Shown here: one piece after another, positions 24,225 through 37,054 of the stretch
Layout of the letters: each line of letters opens with the position of its first letter
Numbering within the stretch: the stretch's first letter is position 1
NCBI RefSeq assembly: GCF_002443255.2
Contig: NW_019211454.1
Span: forward strand, 65,464,179 to 65,528,178
Source: Varroa destructor
Lineage: Eukaryota; Arthropoda; Arachnida; Mesostigmata; Varroidae
Length of the DNA stretch: 64,000 nt
Direction of reading: 5' to 3'
The notes under the pieces: model-generated
The model's input: the letters and a program-made list of their open reading frames with translations, nothing else
The model's database searches: none
What the model was told of the DNA's origin: nothing
Made by a program: the position numbers and the translations under genes

Positions 24225-25182
24225 GAACTGAGACAGGCAGTCGAATTGGCTACACACTGGAAATTAAAATAAAGCTACCCAGCGAATGGGTCCCTCATAG
24301 GTAACTCCTTGGGCTATTGTAACAGGATAATGTTATAGATATGCACGCATGTTGACGCGGTATAACAAATATGGTAATTTCCCTAGATTGGATCGCTAAT
24401 GATTTTATTTAGACAAACATCTGGTCACTATATATGAATTATATAATATGTGCCAAATTCTATGATTTGTTACCAACGACAGACATCACTGTTGCAACTA
24501 TGACCAGCATAACGTTAGGCGATGCTTTTTTCTGTTACGACGTAAGGTACAAATATTATCTTCGACATTTCAGTCAAGGAAATAAGTGTATTTTAACTAC
24601 AACTTATCGATCATCATATAGATAACGTGTTTACGGTTACAGTACATATAAAACACTGACTGATTAGTGTTTTGGGGGGCTTTTTTAATTATACGGCATA
24701 ATATAGCCACATAGTTCTTAAAATTGCCTAAGATAGCGTCATTCTAAACAGTACAAATTTATACAAACGCGATTATAATTTTTTTTAATGTAATAAATAT
24801 TCAATTTAGGTAGAATCCGTACACCGTGAATATGTGTGTAAAAAAAACACGACATGTATGGGAGGTATAATATACTCTACTCATTTTATGCCAAATATAT
24901 ACAAATTACTAGAGATCAAACCTCTGCGTCACAATCGAAATGGAGTTGACACAAGGGATTGCATGTCTCGCTTCATCTCGACCTACTGTATGTTCTCTCA
25001 CTGAATTTTTACTTAAGTCAGAACGTTCAAGCAGAGCGGACCCGCCTAGTTAGCGACAAGTTTGACGCCCTGAAGCCTCATGCCCCCGACTTACATGGTC
25101 CCTTAAGAAGTTTATTGCGAACTGTTATCGTTGCGTGGTAATTCTAGCTCACCAATAACGGCTCTATTATCTGACTGCTTAC

Positions 25183-25247
25183 AGTTTGTATCAAATGGTT
25201 GATCGGTAACTTTCGATACGTATGATCCCTCGTTACCCCAATCCACC
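25183..25247 (-). CDS. 65-base exon of the 15-27 kb minus-strand gene
   Basis: Acceptor AATTGACTAG, donor GTAAGC, 1 nt + 21 codons + 1 nt: VDWGNEGSYVSKVTDQPF and DTN. It reads like folded, possibly extracellular, protein with a potential N-glycosylation site formed across the junction with the next exon (DTN-W-SS). Phase fits both neighbours. A second phase is also open, so the frame is inferred from continuity. Confidence 0.35.
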
Positions 25248-26659
25248 CTAGTCAATTACATATTGATTTGCAGCTAATACAGTAAATGTGAGGATATTTA
25301 TAGAGCTGCCTTGGGAACATTGAAATAGAAGAATGGCACCTATCTAACATGACATGGTTTTTAAATCCGCGTCAGTCAGCGAATCTACGAGTTTGACACG
25401 CTAAAACACACTATTTTGAATACTACCTCAGAGTTATTATCAAGTTAACTATATCTACTTACAGTAGTAGCCTGTCATCCGCACTTTTAGTTCAGAAGAG
25501 AAAACTGCACAGAGGTCAATCAAATTTGAATAATGACGCTTTTTTTTTTTTTTTAACTTAAGAACTACGCTCTTTTTTAACCGTGCATACATTCATTGTA
25601 GCTTATAGTTTATACGCAGTGTGGCCTAATTGTTTCTGATCAGCTCCTACGAGCAGGCCGGCTTCCCACGTTGGGTTTGCGTACAGCTTTCTCACGCAAT
25701 TCATTATATAACAGCTGTAGAACCTGCGTAATTGAATACGTACAACCATTTTTGTTCAGACAAAGTGTTTACTGTTGGATTACTAAGCATAGCTTTATAA
25801 CATTCGATATAATCCCAGCACGAGAATAGACATGCACGAATCAGTCTATTTCATTTTGTCTGTATAGAGTGAGAAATCATTTTTTAATCCAAAGAATACA
25901 TGAATCATTTTTTTCAGAAAATTTAAGGAAAATTTCCGAAAGATAAGGATTGCCTACCTGTTCCTTGCAACCACATATATGTAATCAGTGAAACCTTCTT
26001 AGGAGAAAAATGTGGGATATAAAATAAAGATTAGGCGGTGAACCTTTGGAGAAACTCATGAAGCTAACAGACGGCAGTCCCAGTCGAACAAACCGAGAAA
26101 TCAACTTTGGTCATATTTTCGGTATGCAGCATTAAATAAGAGGGGCCGAATTTGTCACTTCGCGATACATATTTATGTTTCTATTTTTTATTACTTTCCT
26201 ACTTCATTTAAAGAGTGGCCACTTTAATGTAGTGCGTTGTTGAAGCGTTACGCGTAACCGGAACATGTAGACAGCATCGAGGAGTCTTTGTGATGAAGTG
26301 TAATAACGACGACTTAGAGACAGATTCGCCTACTGATATAGGATATAAGAAAGATGAACTGAGGCTGAACGGAAGAAGAGCAGTTCTTAGTTCTAAGATA
26401 GGTTGGCCTGTCATAGCGTAACCTCTGCTATCTCTGCGGCTGCCGCTTATGAGTGAGAGTAAAGCATGCGTCGCGGCAGAGGGGTGCTACCAGCTGCCAT
26501 AGCAGCTGCTTCTGCTAGCTTTCCTGTCATTTCGCTCATTCGTCAGATGGTAACGAGCTTGACAAGAGAAGCAAAAGTCGGTCTCTTCCGAGCTGCGTAA
26601 CACTTCTCAGTGTTAATTTAATTGCTGTACAGAAGAGTTGAAGACGTACGCTGCGGGAG

Positions 26660-26710
26660 CAAGTGTGTGCGTGCGTGCGTGCATGTATGTATGTATGTGA
26701 ATATGTGTGT
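26660..26710. repeat. GT/GTAT/GCGT-rich simple repeat
   Basis: Degenerate tandem GTGC and GTAT units. Confidence 0.8.
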
Positions 26711-26891
26711 GCTTCTATCGTACAGGGTCGGGACGATAAGTCTAAGGAACTCTTATTGGGATCAAGGAAAAGTGCCGATTGTGACGTTCGGTCGCTTCGA
26801 ACGTTAATTCGCCCGTTCAATATGAACTCATGAACCGGAATGCTATATAGTAGTTGCCGTTGTACCGTACAACGCATCGGCGAGGTCTTAC

Positions 26892-26982
26892 CTTTGACGC
26901 AATATTAAGCTTAACAGCATTGACGGACAGTATTTCGTTGAAGTATCGGGCGAATTCAACGTTTCTTTCAACGCACGCCCAA
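26892..26982 (-). CDS. 91-base exon of the 15-27 kb minus-strand gene
   Basis: Acceptor TAATTGTTTCAG and donor GTAAGA are both good. Two phases are open. 2 nt in and 2 nt out (GRALKETLNSPDTSTKY and on) fits the next exon. 1 nt in and 0 out (WACVERNVEFARYFNE and on) reads equally well as protein but fits neither neighbour. The exon borders are more secure than the frame. Confidence 0.35.
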
Positions 26983-27223
26983 CTGAAACAATTACTATAT
27001 AATATAAACAACTCCACCTGTCAAATTGAGAGTCGAGCGTTTGCATTATAACTATTCACTCATGGAAGTTTTAGCATATTTTTCTTTACTTTTTACTGAG
27101 TAAGTTAAAGAAGCTTGATACTAAACTGCCCGAGAGAATGACTATTCTTGCACCGTCGATGGCCTAAAAAGTATTTAGGCGACTTTTTCTTCGCACGCAC
27201 CAAGCGAATGCTGATTAACTTAC

Positions 27224-27359
27224 TTCACATTGGTTAGACTGCTGCGTACATCCGAAAAATCTCTGGAGCCGTCGGTTTAGCTCGTTCGGCGTCGGGACCA
27301 CACCGCGGAGGATTTCGGTCAGGAGCGATGCAAATATGCTGCGAAGGTGTCGCCAAGTT
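27224..27359 (-). CDS. Most upstream recognised exon of the 15-27 kb minus-strand gene
   Basis: Acceptor TTGTTCCCCAACAG and donor GTAAGT bound 136 bases. Only one phase is fully open (1 nt + 45 codons, 0 out), with G/C-biased third positions. The translation has an amphipathic helical stretch (HLRSIFASLLTEILRG) then LNRRLQRFFGC. The other phases contain stops. No family recognised. The 5' part of the gene was not found. The join to the exon at 26,982 needs a small extra exon, perhaps near 27,133-27,175. Confidence 0.45.
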
Positions 27360-29517
27360 CTGTTGGGGAACAAGTTAGTTGAACTTTGTGTAGGTTTCCA
27401 GCTGATTCCTAGCAAAGGAAGACCACATTAGCTAATTAGAATCCAGATGATTCTACTGAAGGTCGCTCTCGTCTCAGCCCCAAAAGTATGTGCCGTGTCG
27501 CCTAAGGAAGCGTACTAAACTTGTGCTTTATGGTTTCGCGGGGCCTTGGCTTCCACTTGACTTGTTCATAAGGTTCTGTATGAAAGTGTAGAAATCTTTA
27601 ACTTTATAATTTTTTTCATGAACGAAAACCGTCAACCTATAGCACAATATTCCTTGAAAAGTCATAGGCCCGTCCATTGAGACGTATCTACGAACGTGTT
27701 GGAAAGATATTTGGACCACATACCATACTATGGGTTTGTCTCATACGTCAGTATAGGTGTTTCTGGGAGAATAGTTTTGCAAATTAGTTATCTACTCAGA
27801 CAATGGAGTGAGATCTGATATAAACGAGCATGGTGCCAGTAATGAGCTTAACAGACCCTATTTTTTTGGTGGTAATAGTATTACGGGTTTGATGTGGTGC
27901 ATTGGCGAGTGACTATGAAGCACTTCTAGCAGCGTGTCGTGCCTGCATTTGACCACTAAGATGGTTCAGTCATTCGGCACCAGGACTGAGGCCTGCATTC
28001 GCCTCTATGCACTCACCTCTACTGGCGATGTTTTACTTTGTTGATGGCCAAGTATTACATAATGTTAGAAACCTACCTTTGAGGCTTTGTTTTTCCACAT
28101 CAAGTATTCTATCTCAACATGCGAGAATTTCAGTGTTTTATAAGTAAAAACCATATTTTACTTCTGCTAGTGGTACCAATAAGGCCTGCGACCCATCTAA
28201 TTCGTCTGCTAACTTTCTAATGAAGCATTATATATGTATATATACATATATATCCCTTGGCAATAAGTAAAAGCTGTTCTTCTAGAAAAAAAAAACATGT
28301 GTTTGGCGAATACGTTAATACCTTAAAAATAATTACTTAACGCTCGATTAATATAGAATTTATTTACAGACAAGTGTCGAATAATGGAGAAGAGGTGGTC
28401 TTCAGATATTTAACTCTACACAGTGGCTTGAATATATCGTCGCATATTGTAAATTCGTTGTTTATATTGCGACGATAAATCTGTATATTGTGCGGTGAGA
28501 GTACCGCATTCGGTTCCTAGTAAGCCTTTCCTGTGGTACACAACGCCACGTGTCCAGGCGTCTAATCAGTACATCTTTATGTATATCATTGTAAGCGACC
28601 CACTCAAAGCTCGTGCATTTCAACAAGAGCTGTTCAGCACAAGGAAATCATCGGCACTGTATTGAAACGGCACGTTGTAGGCTCGTCGGATCTACTACAG
28701 AGAGAAGGCCGGTGTTTCGACCTGACCTTATTGCCGTTGTTCGGAAAAGTCTAAAATACCACAACAATTTACTGCTTTATGTCCCCATCGGCACATATCA
28801 CTAATATCAAAATACGATAATAATAGCAGTTATAAAGTTCAGGTTACTTGCCACTTCTGAGTACGACAATTACGGTTAATAGATAACGGAGTTGGCTCTC
28901 TTGCTTCTAGTTAACTTCCAGTGATTTTCCTTACATCGCACACAAGAGTAGAGGGAGTTATTTTTCGATTCTTAGTAACAGTGCATGTAGGCTCAAGTTA
29001 CTTCTTGTCCCTCAGTCCTTGCAAGCTCGTAGCCTTTAGTGAAGCCTACTTACAACAATGTCGCACAAAACATAAAGATAAGCTATATGGCGATAAAAAC
29101 TACACCGCAGGACAGCAGAAAGTCTGTAACTTAGATGACCTAGTATTCGCCGCAGATGATGCAAGCTTAAAGAAAATATGCTGCTTATGACGTTCGTACG
29201 CTTCCTGAGGCCATCGCTGTAGCTGGCGTATTCTAGGATAGGCCTAATTACACGCGTCGGACTATCTAGTCGACCTCTTGCTTGTAAAATAAGCGATTAT
29301 ATAGATTCTGCATGAACACGTTAGATATCTTGGTTTTGATTTAAGATTGTAGGGAGCTTTTTCTTTCAGCCCAGTACCTAATAACTGTATGCGTTACCAG
29401 TTAGGGAACTGTATTTTGCTTACAATAGATACTTGAAAACAACGAGCTTTTTATATCAATTTTACGAGAACAAGTAGAGGATCACACGTTCCCGTTAGAC
29501 AAACTGCAGTTTATCGG

Positions 29518-29557
<40 letters not shown>

Positions 29558-31040
29558 CAGGGCAATATTATGAGAGCAACGTTTACCATTGTTTTCCAGT
29601 GTTATGTCACCCGGGTGATTTCTTCGTCGAGAACTTCTTCGTAAGCCGGATACGAAACACACAATTCGCGATATCGTTTCTTACAACAACCTGCCATAAT
29701 TTCTTAAGTGTCAGATACACTCTTTCAGTTTTTCAACTCTTAACTCGCTTTTGAAAAACCTCGCAAAAAAATCCAGCGGGATTAAGTCGCGTTGACCGAA
29801 CGGTCATCGTATGCTCCGCGGGAAGTTGCTCATTAACTACAGTTTTCTTTCAATAAATTCGGCGTTTCAGTGACCGGTGGTACCGCGCTATTGAAATCAT
29901 ATATTGTCAAAATCAGACCTATCCAGTCTCAGCTATACAGAACCTTTGAGTTTGTTTCTGTAACAAAAACCATAAAAAACGGGTACGATCAGATGCCCTA
30001 CCTGAAGGCTGCACCACTACTAATTTTAGTTTTACAAAATCATTGTCTGTACAAAGGATGAAAGTTCTGGCGCGCGTAGTTTTGTTTTTGCTCACTGGTC
30101 CAGCTGAATTAAGATACGATTTAACTGACAAGTTGATTGGAATAGACAATTGAAATTGCTTTGCAACGGCTCTTTGGCCAATATAAAAAATGTACGATAT
30201 TTGGCATGGTCTGGAGGCTTGAGGCCCTGGGTATTACACTGAATCCGTCATTTACATTACCGAAATCTTCATGGAGCGTACACCAAGTCGAACCGTGGGA
30301 CAAGACAGGTTTAGTAGTTAAAATTGGCTAGAAATTGCAGTGTTCGAATTTTATAATAGATCGTCAGCTGCTACGTGAACGACCTTTACATGTGGATTCT
30401 TGGTGCGTGCCTAAGGGGCAACGGATATAAAACCATTACTTTTGGAACTTTTTGTACAGGACTGCATAGAAAAGTCATAGAAACTGTAGCATGCTTACCG
30501 TCTAAAGAACTACCATACTCTACAATTGTGCAGAAATTCTAGCAATGTTCATACACGGGAACGAAGAACCGAACTTTCATAGTGACTTTACAAAGGTGAT
30601 TTTCAAGTTTAACATTATAGTGACCGACGAAGAGAGATATATCCGTTCGAAAAATGATCGACTTTGAATTGCACCAATTTATTATGTGAAGTCTCAGTAC
30701 GTCAGCAACTGTCATTTAGCTGCCGTACTCTGTTGTTGGACTTCTCGTAGACGCTACGCATCCGATAGGCCTGTCCCAATGAACTTCAAGTAGATCCTTT
30801 CTCGCGGTGGGCAAATCGCGCTAGTGACAGTGTCCGAACGTAGTAGTTGTAGTAGGAGGAATTATGGAGGCAGCCGGCGAATGAAGGTGTTGCCCCGATG
30901 CTACTGGCAATACTCGTTTACATGTGCCCTCTCTCTTTTTTGTAATTCGGTCCATCACGAAAAAAGAACGTCTATCGTATTTGGTCCGCTTCGTTTAGCT
31001 GGCCATTCCGATTCGACCGCTAGTCCGATGTCTCATTTAA
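27360..31040. other. Mostly AT-rich, with possible retroelement scraps
   Basis: No bounded exon was fixed. Plus-strand frames at 28,921-29,190 (containing LVFAADDASL) and about 30,143-30,330 (containing LQRLFG and RLEALGITLNPSF) faintly recall reverse transcriptase segments of retroelements but are too short to classify. A (TA)n tract lies at 29,523-29,554. Confidence 0.3.
29523..29554. repeat. (TA)n microsatellite
   Basis: About 32 bases of perfect alternating T and A. Confidence 0.9.
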
Positions 31041-31049
31041 AGACCACTT

Positions 31050-31567
31050 CATAGGCCGCTACTGAATCTGTGTCTCCCGTCGGCCTGCCGATTTCCGTTG
31101 CATCCACTTTGCCGTCGTTGTCATCGTCGTCCTCGCCTCCTCCTTGTACGGCTTCTTCGTCTTCTGCTTCGTCACACACCCGCTTCCATCCCTACTCCCT
31201 ATAGCCGTACCATTTTCATGAACAAGCATCACCGGCCGGTACCACCAGCGCTAGTTGCAGCAGAAGCCTCCCTTGGCACCCCAGCTGCCATATAGAACCT
31301 CTTCAGAGTACAGGTTTGGCTGAGAGCGTGTATCCCGGATACAGAACTTGTCTACAGTTCGTTCCGCGCCGCTTCCCTTCATTAAGGTCTGATATTGGTA
31401 GTAACGGGTGGACACGCTTGTACTTCCACCAGAGCCGTCATTCTCTGCCCCACCTCCGGAGTTTTCGTCACCTCGCTCCCCTCGGCCCTTTCCGGAACGT
31501 CGTGGATAATAACGATGTATGACAATGAAACGAGAGCAAGAACCAGCGAAAAAAGAGATGTAACGCA
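31050..31567 (-). other. GC-rich patch with exon-like frames on both strands
   Basis: On minus, a pyrimidine-rich tract (about 31,570-31,635) ends at AAAG, then a frame runs to a TAG at 31,251. It is Gly/Ser/Asn-rich, then has RYYQYQTLMKGSG and ends GAKGGFCCN. A second minus frame, about 31,191 to 31,037, is Asp/Glu-rich (GGEDDDDNDGKV) and ends in a stop. The plus strand reads Ser-rich over the same TCG/TCC repeats. Third-position G/C is raised, so an exon is likely somewhere here, but strand and borders are not settled. Confidence 0.3.
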
Positions 31568-31649
31568 ATGATAACGAATGCAAGGATACCCAAGCGGGCA
31601 ACGCAGCAATTAATAAATTTATTGTTATCTCTATTGATTCATTCAATGC

Positions 31650-33470
31650 ATAATTGACCTTTTTTCTTATTTTTAATATTTATATATTAGTTTAGAAAGC
31701 CGATTTCATAGAAGACACTTTATGAACAGTTATCAGTATTTGAAGGTCTTCTACAAAAAGCAAACCAAGCAAAACCTCTTCTTTTCTATATTGGCTGTTC
31801 AGAGTTACAGCTTTACTTGTAGTACCGTATCGTATCATCAACACAGATTATTTGTTACCTTCTTAGCAGTTGGCTATAAACGGTTGTCTAGAATTGAAGC
31901 AAAACAAACGGACCATCGTTGTCAAATTTCGGATCACAATGGGCACTAATTGTCCTAGCTTTGATAAAAGCACTTTTCGACCTTTTCACTATACTTGAAT
32001 ATACGATATTCTTTCAGCAGTTGCTTCGCTTACGGGGGAGTATGAATCTACCAACACTCAACGTAGATGTTATTTAACATAATAGTAATAACTTAAAAAC
32101 AGTGTTTTTCTTTATGGTTGTATGATTCACCCAAGGTGAAATTTGCCTTTTAGCGTTTGTCCGATACTAAACGTCATTCTTTTTTGTAAGACACCAGTGA
32201 CACCTACCATAGTATAAAATGTGTACACAATTGCTGATGATACATAGTTTTTAACCGTGTATATTTTATTTAGAGATAGGCCTAAATGAATGTATTATCT
32301 TTCGGTACAGTTCTATCGACGTCTCCAGCTCCTTCGAAATTGAAGGAGAGCCTGCTGTCAAAGGAAACTCGGCAGTAGGCCCCCATGATAACTGCTACAG
32401 TTATAGATAGGTCTATGTAACATACTTTTGCTATCAAGGTTTGCCTTATCTTGAACTCAATAGAATCTGCAAGATGCCTTCACTGTTATAAAGTGAGATG
32501 CTTTCTCATAGACTTTTCACAAACTATGATATATTTGTAAGCAATACTCTAAAAGGGACAGTAGATGGTTCTTCTTCTTTTTTTCTGGTAGCTGTATGAA
32601 TGACAAAGTCCTACGATGAATGACGTCTATGAAAGGAGGTAGCCAATCCATTTGGCCTACAGCTTATGCTCAATATAATCCGTATCGCTGACGCCCGAGT
32701 TCTAGGACGGCAAATCTGTAGCACGCAGGGCTGACCTGTGATGTTGGCATATTGACAGTCGTTGAGTGGGATTTTCTGCGACATATAAAAAGTCTCGTCC
32801 GCTTGGACTAAGCAGTAAGGGAGCCTCTCATTATGACAGGCCGGCAATCAGGGTGGAACATAGTAGGAATAAAAAAGAGGCAAGCCTGAGGTCTTTGAGA
32901 ATCTGCGGTAATCGATAAGCTTCGCCACTGGCGCCATCGAACACAATATGTCAATTGTCTCGTATCGATCATTGATCGATAATCAATACAATGCGATGAT
33001 GATGATGATGTCGAAATAGGTTCACTCCTGTTTCCATGCGGCTGGCATGGAAACTGCTACTATGACGGCTCACGTGCCATTGACGACTATGGTTATTACT
33101 GGGGCATGGTTTTATATTGCGATAAAGATCAACTTTTACCGTCCCCTATACACTAAATATTACTTGATTCTGCGTAGCAAGTTTTAGGCTGAAAAATTGA
33201 CAAAGGCTGATGAGAAAAGAAAGAAATGTGGTCCTAACATACTTATGAAAATCGCCATTAGTTTGAATACTTTGTTAAATAGCGGTTTGATTAATATTAG
33301 GGTTCGATAACGAACGCGCTCAGTAAATGGATTCAAAGATTTACATTTAAATACTTCATATGCCATCAAGCTTCGACACACCGTCATCTTCAACGAACCT
33401 TTTTTTTTTGTTCTGCCTTGCTAGATTTTAACAAGGTTTTTTCTTGCATGCGCTAGAAGTATTATTCCTG
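31650..33470. other. AT-rich stretch without recognised genes
   Basis: Only shadow-length frames. A short GATGATGATG microsatellite lies near 32,994-33,010. Confidence 0.4.
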
Positions 33471-33480
33471 AAGCTCATAT

Positions 33481-34465
33481 TCATTTAATATAACCACTAT
33501 TTACTGCTTCAATGCGGGGCCTAAATCGTTCACAGGCTTGTTTCCAGTGATCCCTTCGCAGTTTTGCGAACGCCTTCTCGATGGGCGAGTCGACGTCGTC
33601 ATACTGAAACTTGTTGCTTTCTTGCTCAACAACGCTCCACGCATCGTAATCTGACGTAGGCAAATCTAAGTTATTCGGCGGTCATATGTGTCTCTTTCAG
33701 AACATGCTTGCATTCCCAAGCAGTCAACCCCCCACTAATCGGCTTATATGAGTTCGTGCGCCATCTTGTTGGAAGGCGTAGGGCTTCTATGAGACATTTC
33801 AGTTATCAACGGTTGAACAGTAATATGTAGAACATGTAAATATGTTAATGATGCGTTTGTCCTTCTGTAGAAGATTAAGAGATATCGTGGCAGGACGTCT
33901 TCATCACTGAGCACTAGGCTCAAAACATGAACTTCCTGCCCACACAATAAGCATGTCCTCAGAATCCTAAGCAAGCCAATGATCATTTCTGAGGTTTGTT
34001 GTTATATCAAGGATAGAAAATTTTACGTCAGAGAAAAATAAGGCGATTTGCGGGTTTATTCTTGAGGGAATCGAATAACAAACAACGGTGGAACCCCTTA
34101 GCTTTATTGTCCTTAGAAGGCATCCGCCTGACTTTCACGGCATCTGATATGTGCCTGAAGTCTTCATAAACAATCCACAACGTCGCACAACTGTTTACAT
34201 TAAATTTGTTCGCTAGTGCTCTGATCGAAGCAGAAGGATCATTAAAAATGCACTTTGGACGGCAGCGCTCGACGCTGCAGTCTACACTGTTCTTTCTCTG
34301 CCGTGGACGTTCCTTTGTGCTGTGCTGGAACCACCTCGGGGTTCCTCGGCGGTCGCACGCTTATTTGCGATGCGGTACATTGTTGATTTCGGGCGTTTAT
34401 AGTTTCGGCGAGGACTCGTCCGGCATGTAAAGATTGGGTAACAGCTGATCCTAGCCTGAATTTCG
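33481..34465 (-). pseudogene. Degenerate mariner-like transposase
   Basis: Read on the minus strand and switching frames several times, the order of blocks is that of a Tc1/mariner transposase. There is a helix-turn-helix-like segment (PKSTMYRIANK) near 34,400, then ASIRALANKFNV, then a region ending NLRNDHWLA, then the catalytic-block signature FQQDGARTHIS near 33,740, and the C-terminal block AWSVVEQESNKF to FRPRIEAVNSGYIK with a stop at 33,481. Frameshifts and in-frame stops separate the blocks, so it encodes no working enzyme. The WSVVE and FRxRIEAV blocks place it in the mariner-type part of the superfamily. Terminal inverted repeats were not identified. Confidence 0.75.
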
Positions 34466-36856
34466 AAAACGACGCGCGTGTAGCATTAAAAGTAGCGGAT
34501 TAACAAATACCATTCACTCTCCGACGATGATAGTAGTTATTTAGAGGCGGTTCTAGTGGTATTGTAAAATCTGAAAAGCAATTGTGACTGTTCGATCGTA
34601 TATAGCAAGGTAGCAAGTCTGGTTACTAAGTACCATGTGCATCAGGAACAATCATAGTAGGACGCTAAACACGGAAAATCCATACCCAAACTATATTACT
34701 AAAAAAATGTTTAATACTAGACATAGGTCAATATCTCAATATTTGTTTAAAACATTGAAATGCTAAATTCGTTCCGTGTCTAATATTATCCTACAACGTA
34801 TGGCGGCAGTGGGGATTGGCAACTTGGTCATTGACAATAGATTTTGGGTTGGAGCGACGGCAGGTTACCAATTGAAGCCTCTGCAAGTATAATTCCTCCT
34901 TTTTCATAACCGTGATTATTTTATCTTTCAGTCGTTGACCGATTACTGGCCCAACTATCAGCAGAGTTTTATAATCAGCCATTTTTTCCTCTGCAACATA
35001 GATAAAACTTGGTTGCAATGAACATTTTTACGTTTTTTTTTTTAAATTTTTTTTGACTCATCGGGATTTTATATGCAACAAGAGATTAGGTATATTCTAC
35101 CCGAAATCGTGTCCTTGTTTATAAGTTCCACTATTGAATTATTCAGTTATTTTTTTCTTTGAGTGGTCCCAGGCCTGGTCTTTAGAGCAAATATATGTAT
35201 ATATGTAGAGAAGCACGCGCTGTCAAACATTTAATTGTTTTTTTTTTAGTCATCAACAAGCTGATCACATTACAGGCTTAAGCATGCACTTATTTATACA
35301 CTTTATCACTGTAAAGTCACCCGGAGAACATTAAGCAAACGACCCTTTCTATGTATATATATATATATTTTTTTTTTTTCAATAATATCGTGGCCTAGAA
35401 ATAATTTTTAGGAGGATTGTGGTTTTATCCCGAACAAAATGCTGCGATATTGCTACTTTCAAAAATGCCTATCTCCATTTTATCTCCTTGTATCCCTCCT
35501 TGTATCAATTGTACTCGCACTTTCTTAACGATATGGAGGTCCGCTTCTGACAAGCTATTCCATACTCAAAGCTCAATCAACAAGTTCGATTTGTAAATCT
35601 CGGTCTGCTGAGAGAACGACTTCAAACTCGTGTATATGTGAACCCTTACTCTATATAATCAAGTAAGCCTAATAATCCCAATTACGTAAAAGCTTTCCTG
35701 TGGAAGTAAACCTTTTCACCACCACCGCGACTCCCCATGCATCGTACCGCGTATAATACACATAGCGCACTGGAGACGGGCCGTCGTGTCTTGACCTCCT
35801 ATACCTACGTAATATTAGCTAGTTTATTTTGCAACGGTCTATAGATACGATTCTAAACAATAAAAACAGTTCCCAGCACTAGACACTATGTGCACAAGTT
35901 TTCTTAACTTCTCAACGGGCATAACTATGTGTAGATTTCATCACGATTTCCCTAACTTCATCACCACTATCAGTGGAAATATTGTAAAGATCCTTCAGAG
36001 GCTCATCTGTCGTAATTATTATCAAATGTAGTGCTGCATCCCCAGTTGCTCGATACTCATCTATATAAATTATCAGTATCATCAACGCATGTATGGATGG
36101 TGCGTCTCAATTGAATATATCCTTTTTCCCGTATATACGAAGAGTGTCCTTTCTGACAGTCACGTTTAGTCAATATAAGCATTATTCACAATGATCACAA
36201 TTTCAATTCAGCCTTATACCACTCTTTACTTACTTTCAAATATATTTCTTCTCTAATCCGCGAATCACGTGGGTCAGATAATATTTTTTCCAGTAGAGTT
36301 TGAGTGATAGTTCTCACGTACATCCAAACAATAGCAGGGCAAGGCCTACTTTGTGTGGATTCAACGTGGAGCGCAGCCCCGATCGTTGGCCTTCCTTGGG
36401 TTAAGAGCCCGTAATTCTTAGTTCCTTTTATAACCGGCCCGAATTTTTAATTTCAATAAGCGTTAACTCATACAAGTGCCGCTTGAATACATTAAAAAAA
36501 ATTCCAACGGAACCGCATGTTCTAAAAAGCCGCAAAATGTCTCCAAAGTTGTAACCATTAAAGCTTATCTAAACGACCCGACTTTCTCCTTTTCAAAGCG
36601 GCCGCTCATTTCGATGTCAAGAGTTAAAATATACAAAAAATAATTTCTAGAGCCATTTTTTAATGTTCGGACCTTTCAATCTGGATCTTATTGAAATTTT
36701 TTTCAACGTGAAAGCTAGCAATAATGCTTCGATTATAGGTTTAAGGTAATAAAAAGACTTCTTAATTTTAGTGTGTGTTTGTCCACCGTAGAGGGATCGA
36801 ATGACGGCTGATATTCGTTCACGCTTCGAAAACGTTTGTTGATTGTTTCTAAATAG
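34466..36856. other. AT-rich stretch without recognised genes
   Basis: Many A/T homopolymers and no exon-like borders. 35,160-35,380 has short (TA) and poly-T runs. Confidence 0.45.
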
Positions 36857-37054
36857 AACCGGTTTTCATCTGATAGCGGATGAACACACGCCCGACAAAA
36901 AGCCTGCCAATGTTTTTACCAATTTCAAGGCAATACCTTTTATAGATATGGCGAAAGCTGTTTTGGCAAAAGACAAGTTTCTCCTCGTAAGAACAGCTGG
37001 GACCGTTACACATGACTCATACATAGTGGTCAACCAAATCGTGGTATCCAAAAG
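36857..37054 (+). CDS. Candidate internal exon of an unidentified plus-strand gene
   Basis: Acceptor TGATTGTTTCTAAATAG and donor GTGAGA bound 198 bases open as 1 nt + 65 codons + 2 nt. The translation is well mixed and protein-like: FHLIADEHTPDKKPANVF, later KAVLAKDKFLLVRTAGTV and DSYIVVNQIVVSK. The antisense frame is hydrophobic, supporting plus. A possible next exon lies within 37,488-37,740, where two plus frames are open after CAATACAG and CTCTCAG. Family unknown. Confidence 0.4.

Noticed and set aside
28227..28253. TATATATGTATATATACATATATAT as a regulatory palindrome
   Set aside because: It is an imperfect TA microsatellite. Symmetry is expected from composition.
28921..30330. Plus-strand frames with AADDAS and LEALGITLNPSF as reverse transcriptase pieces
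   Set aside because: Each match is only a handful of residues. The two pieces are 1 kb apart and fit different retroelement types. Not enough to call an element.
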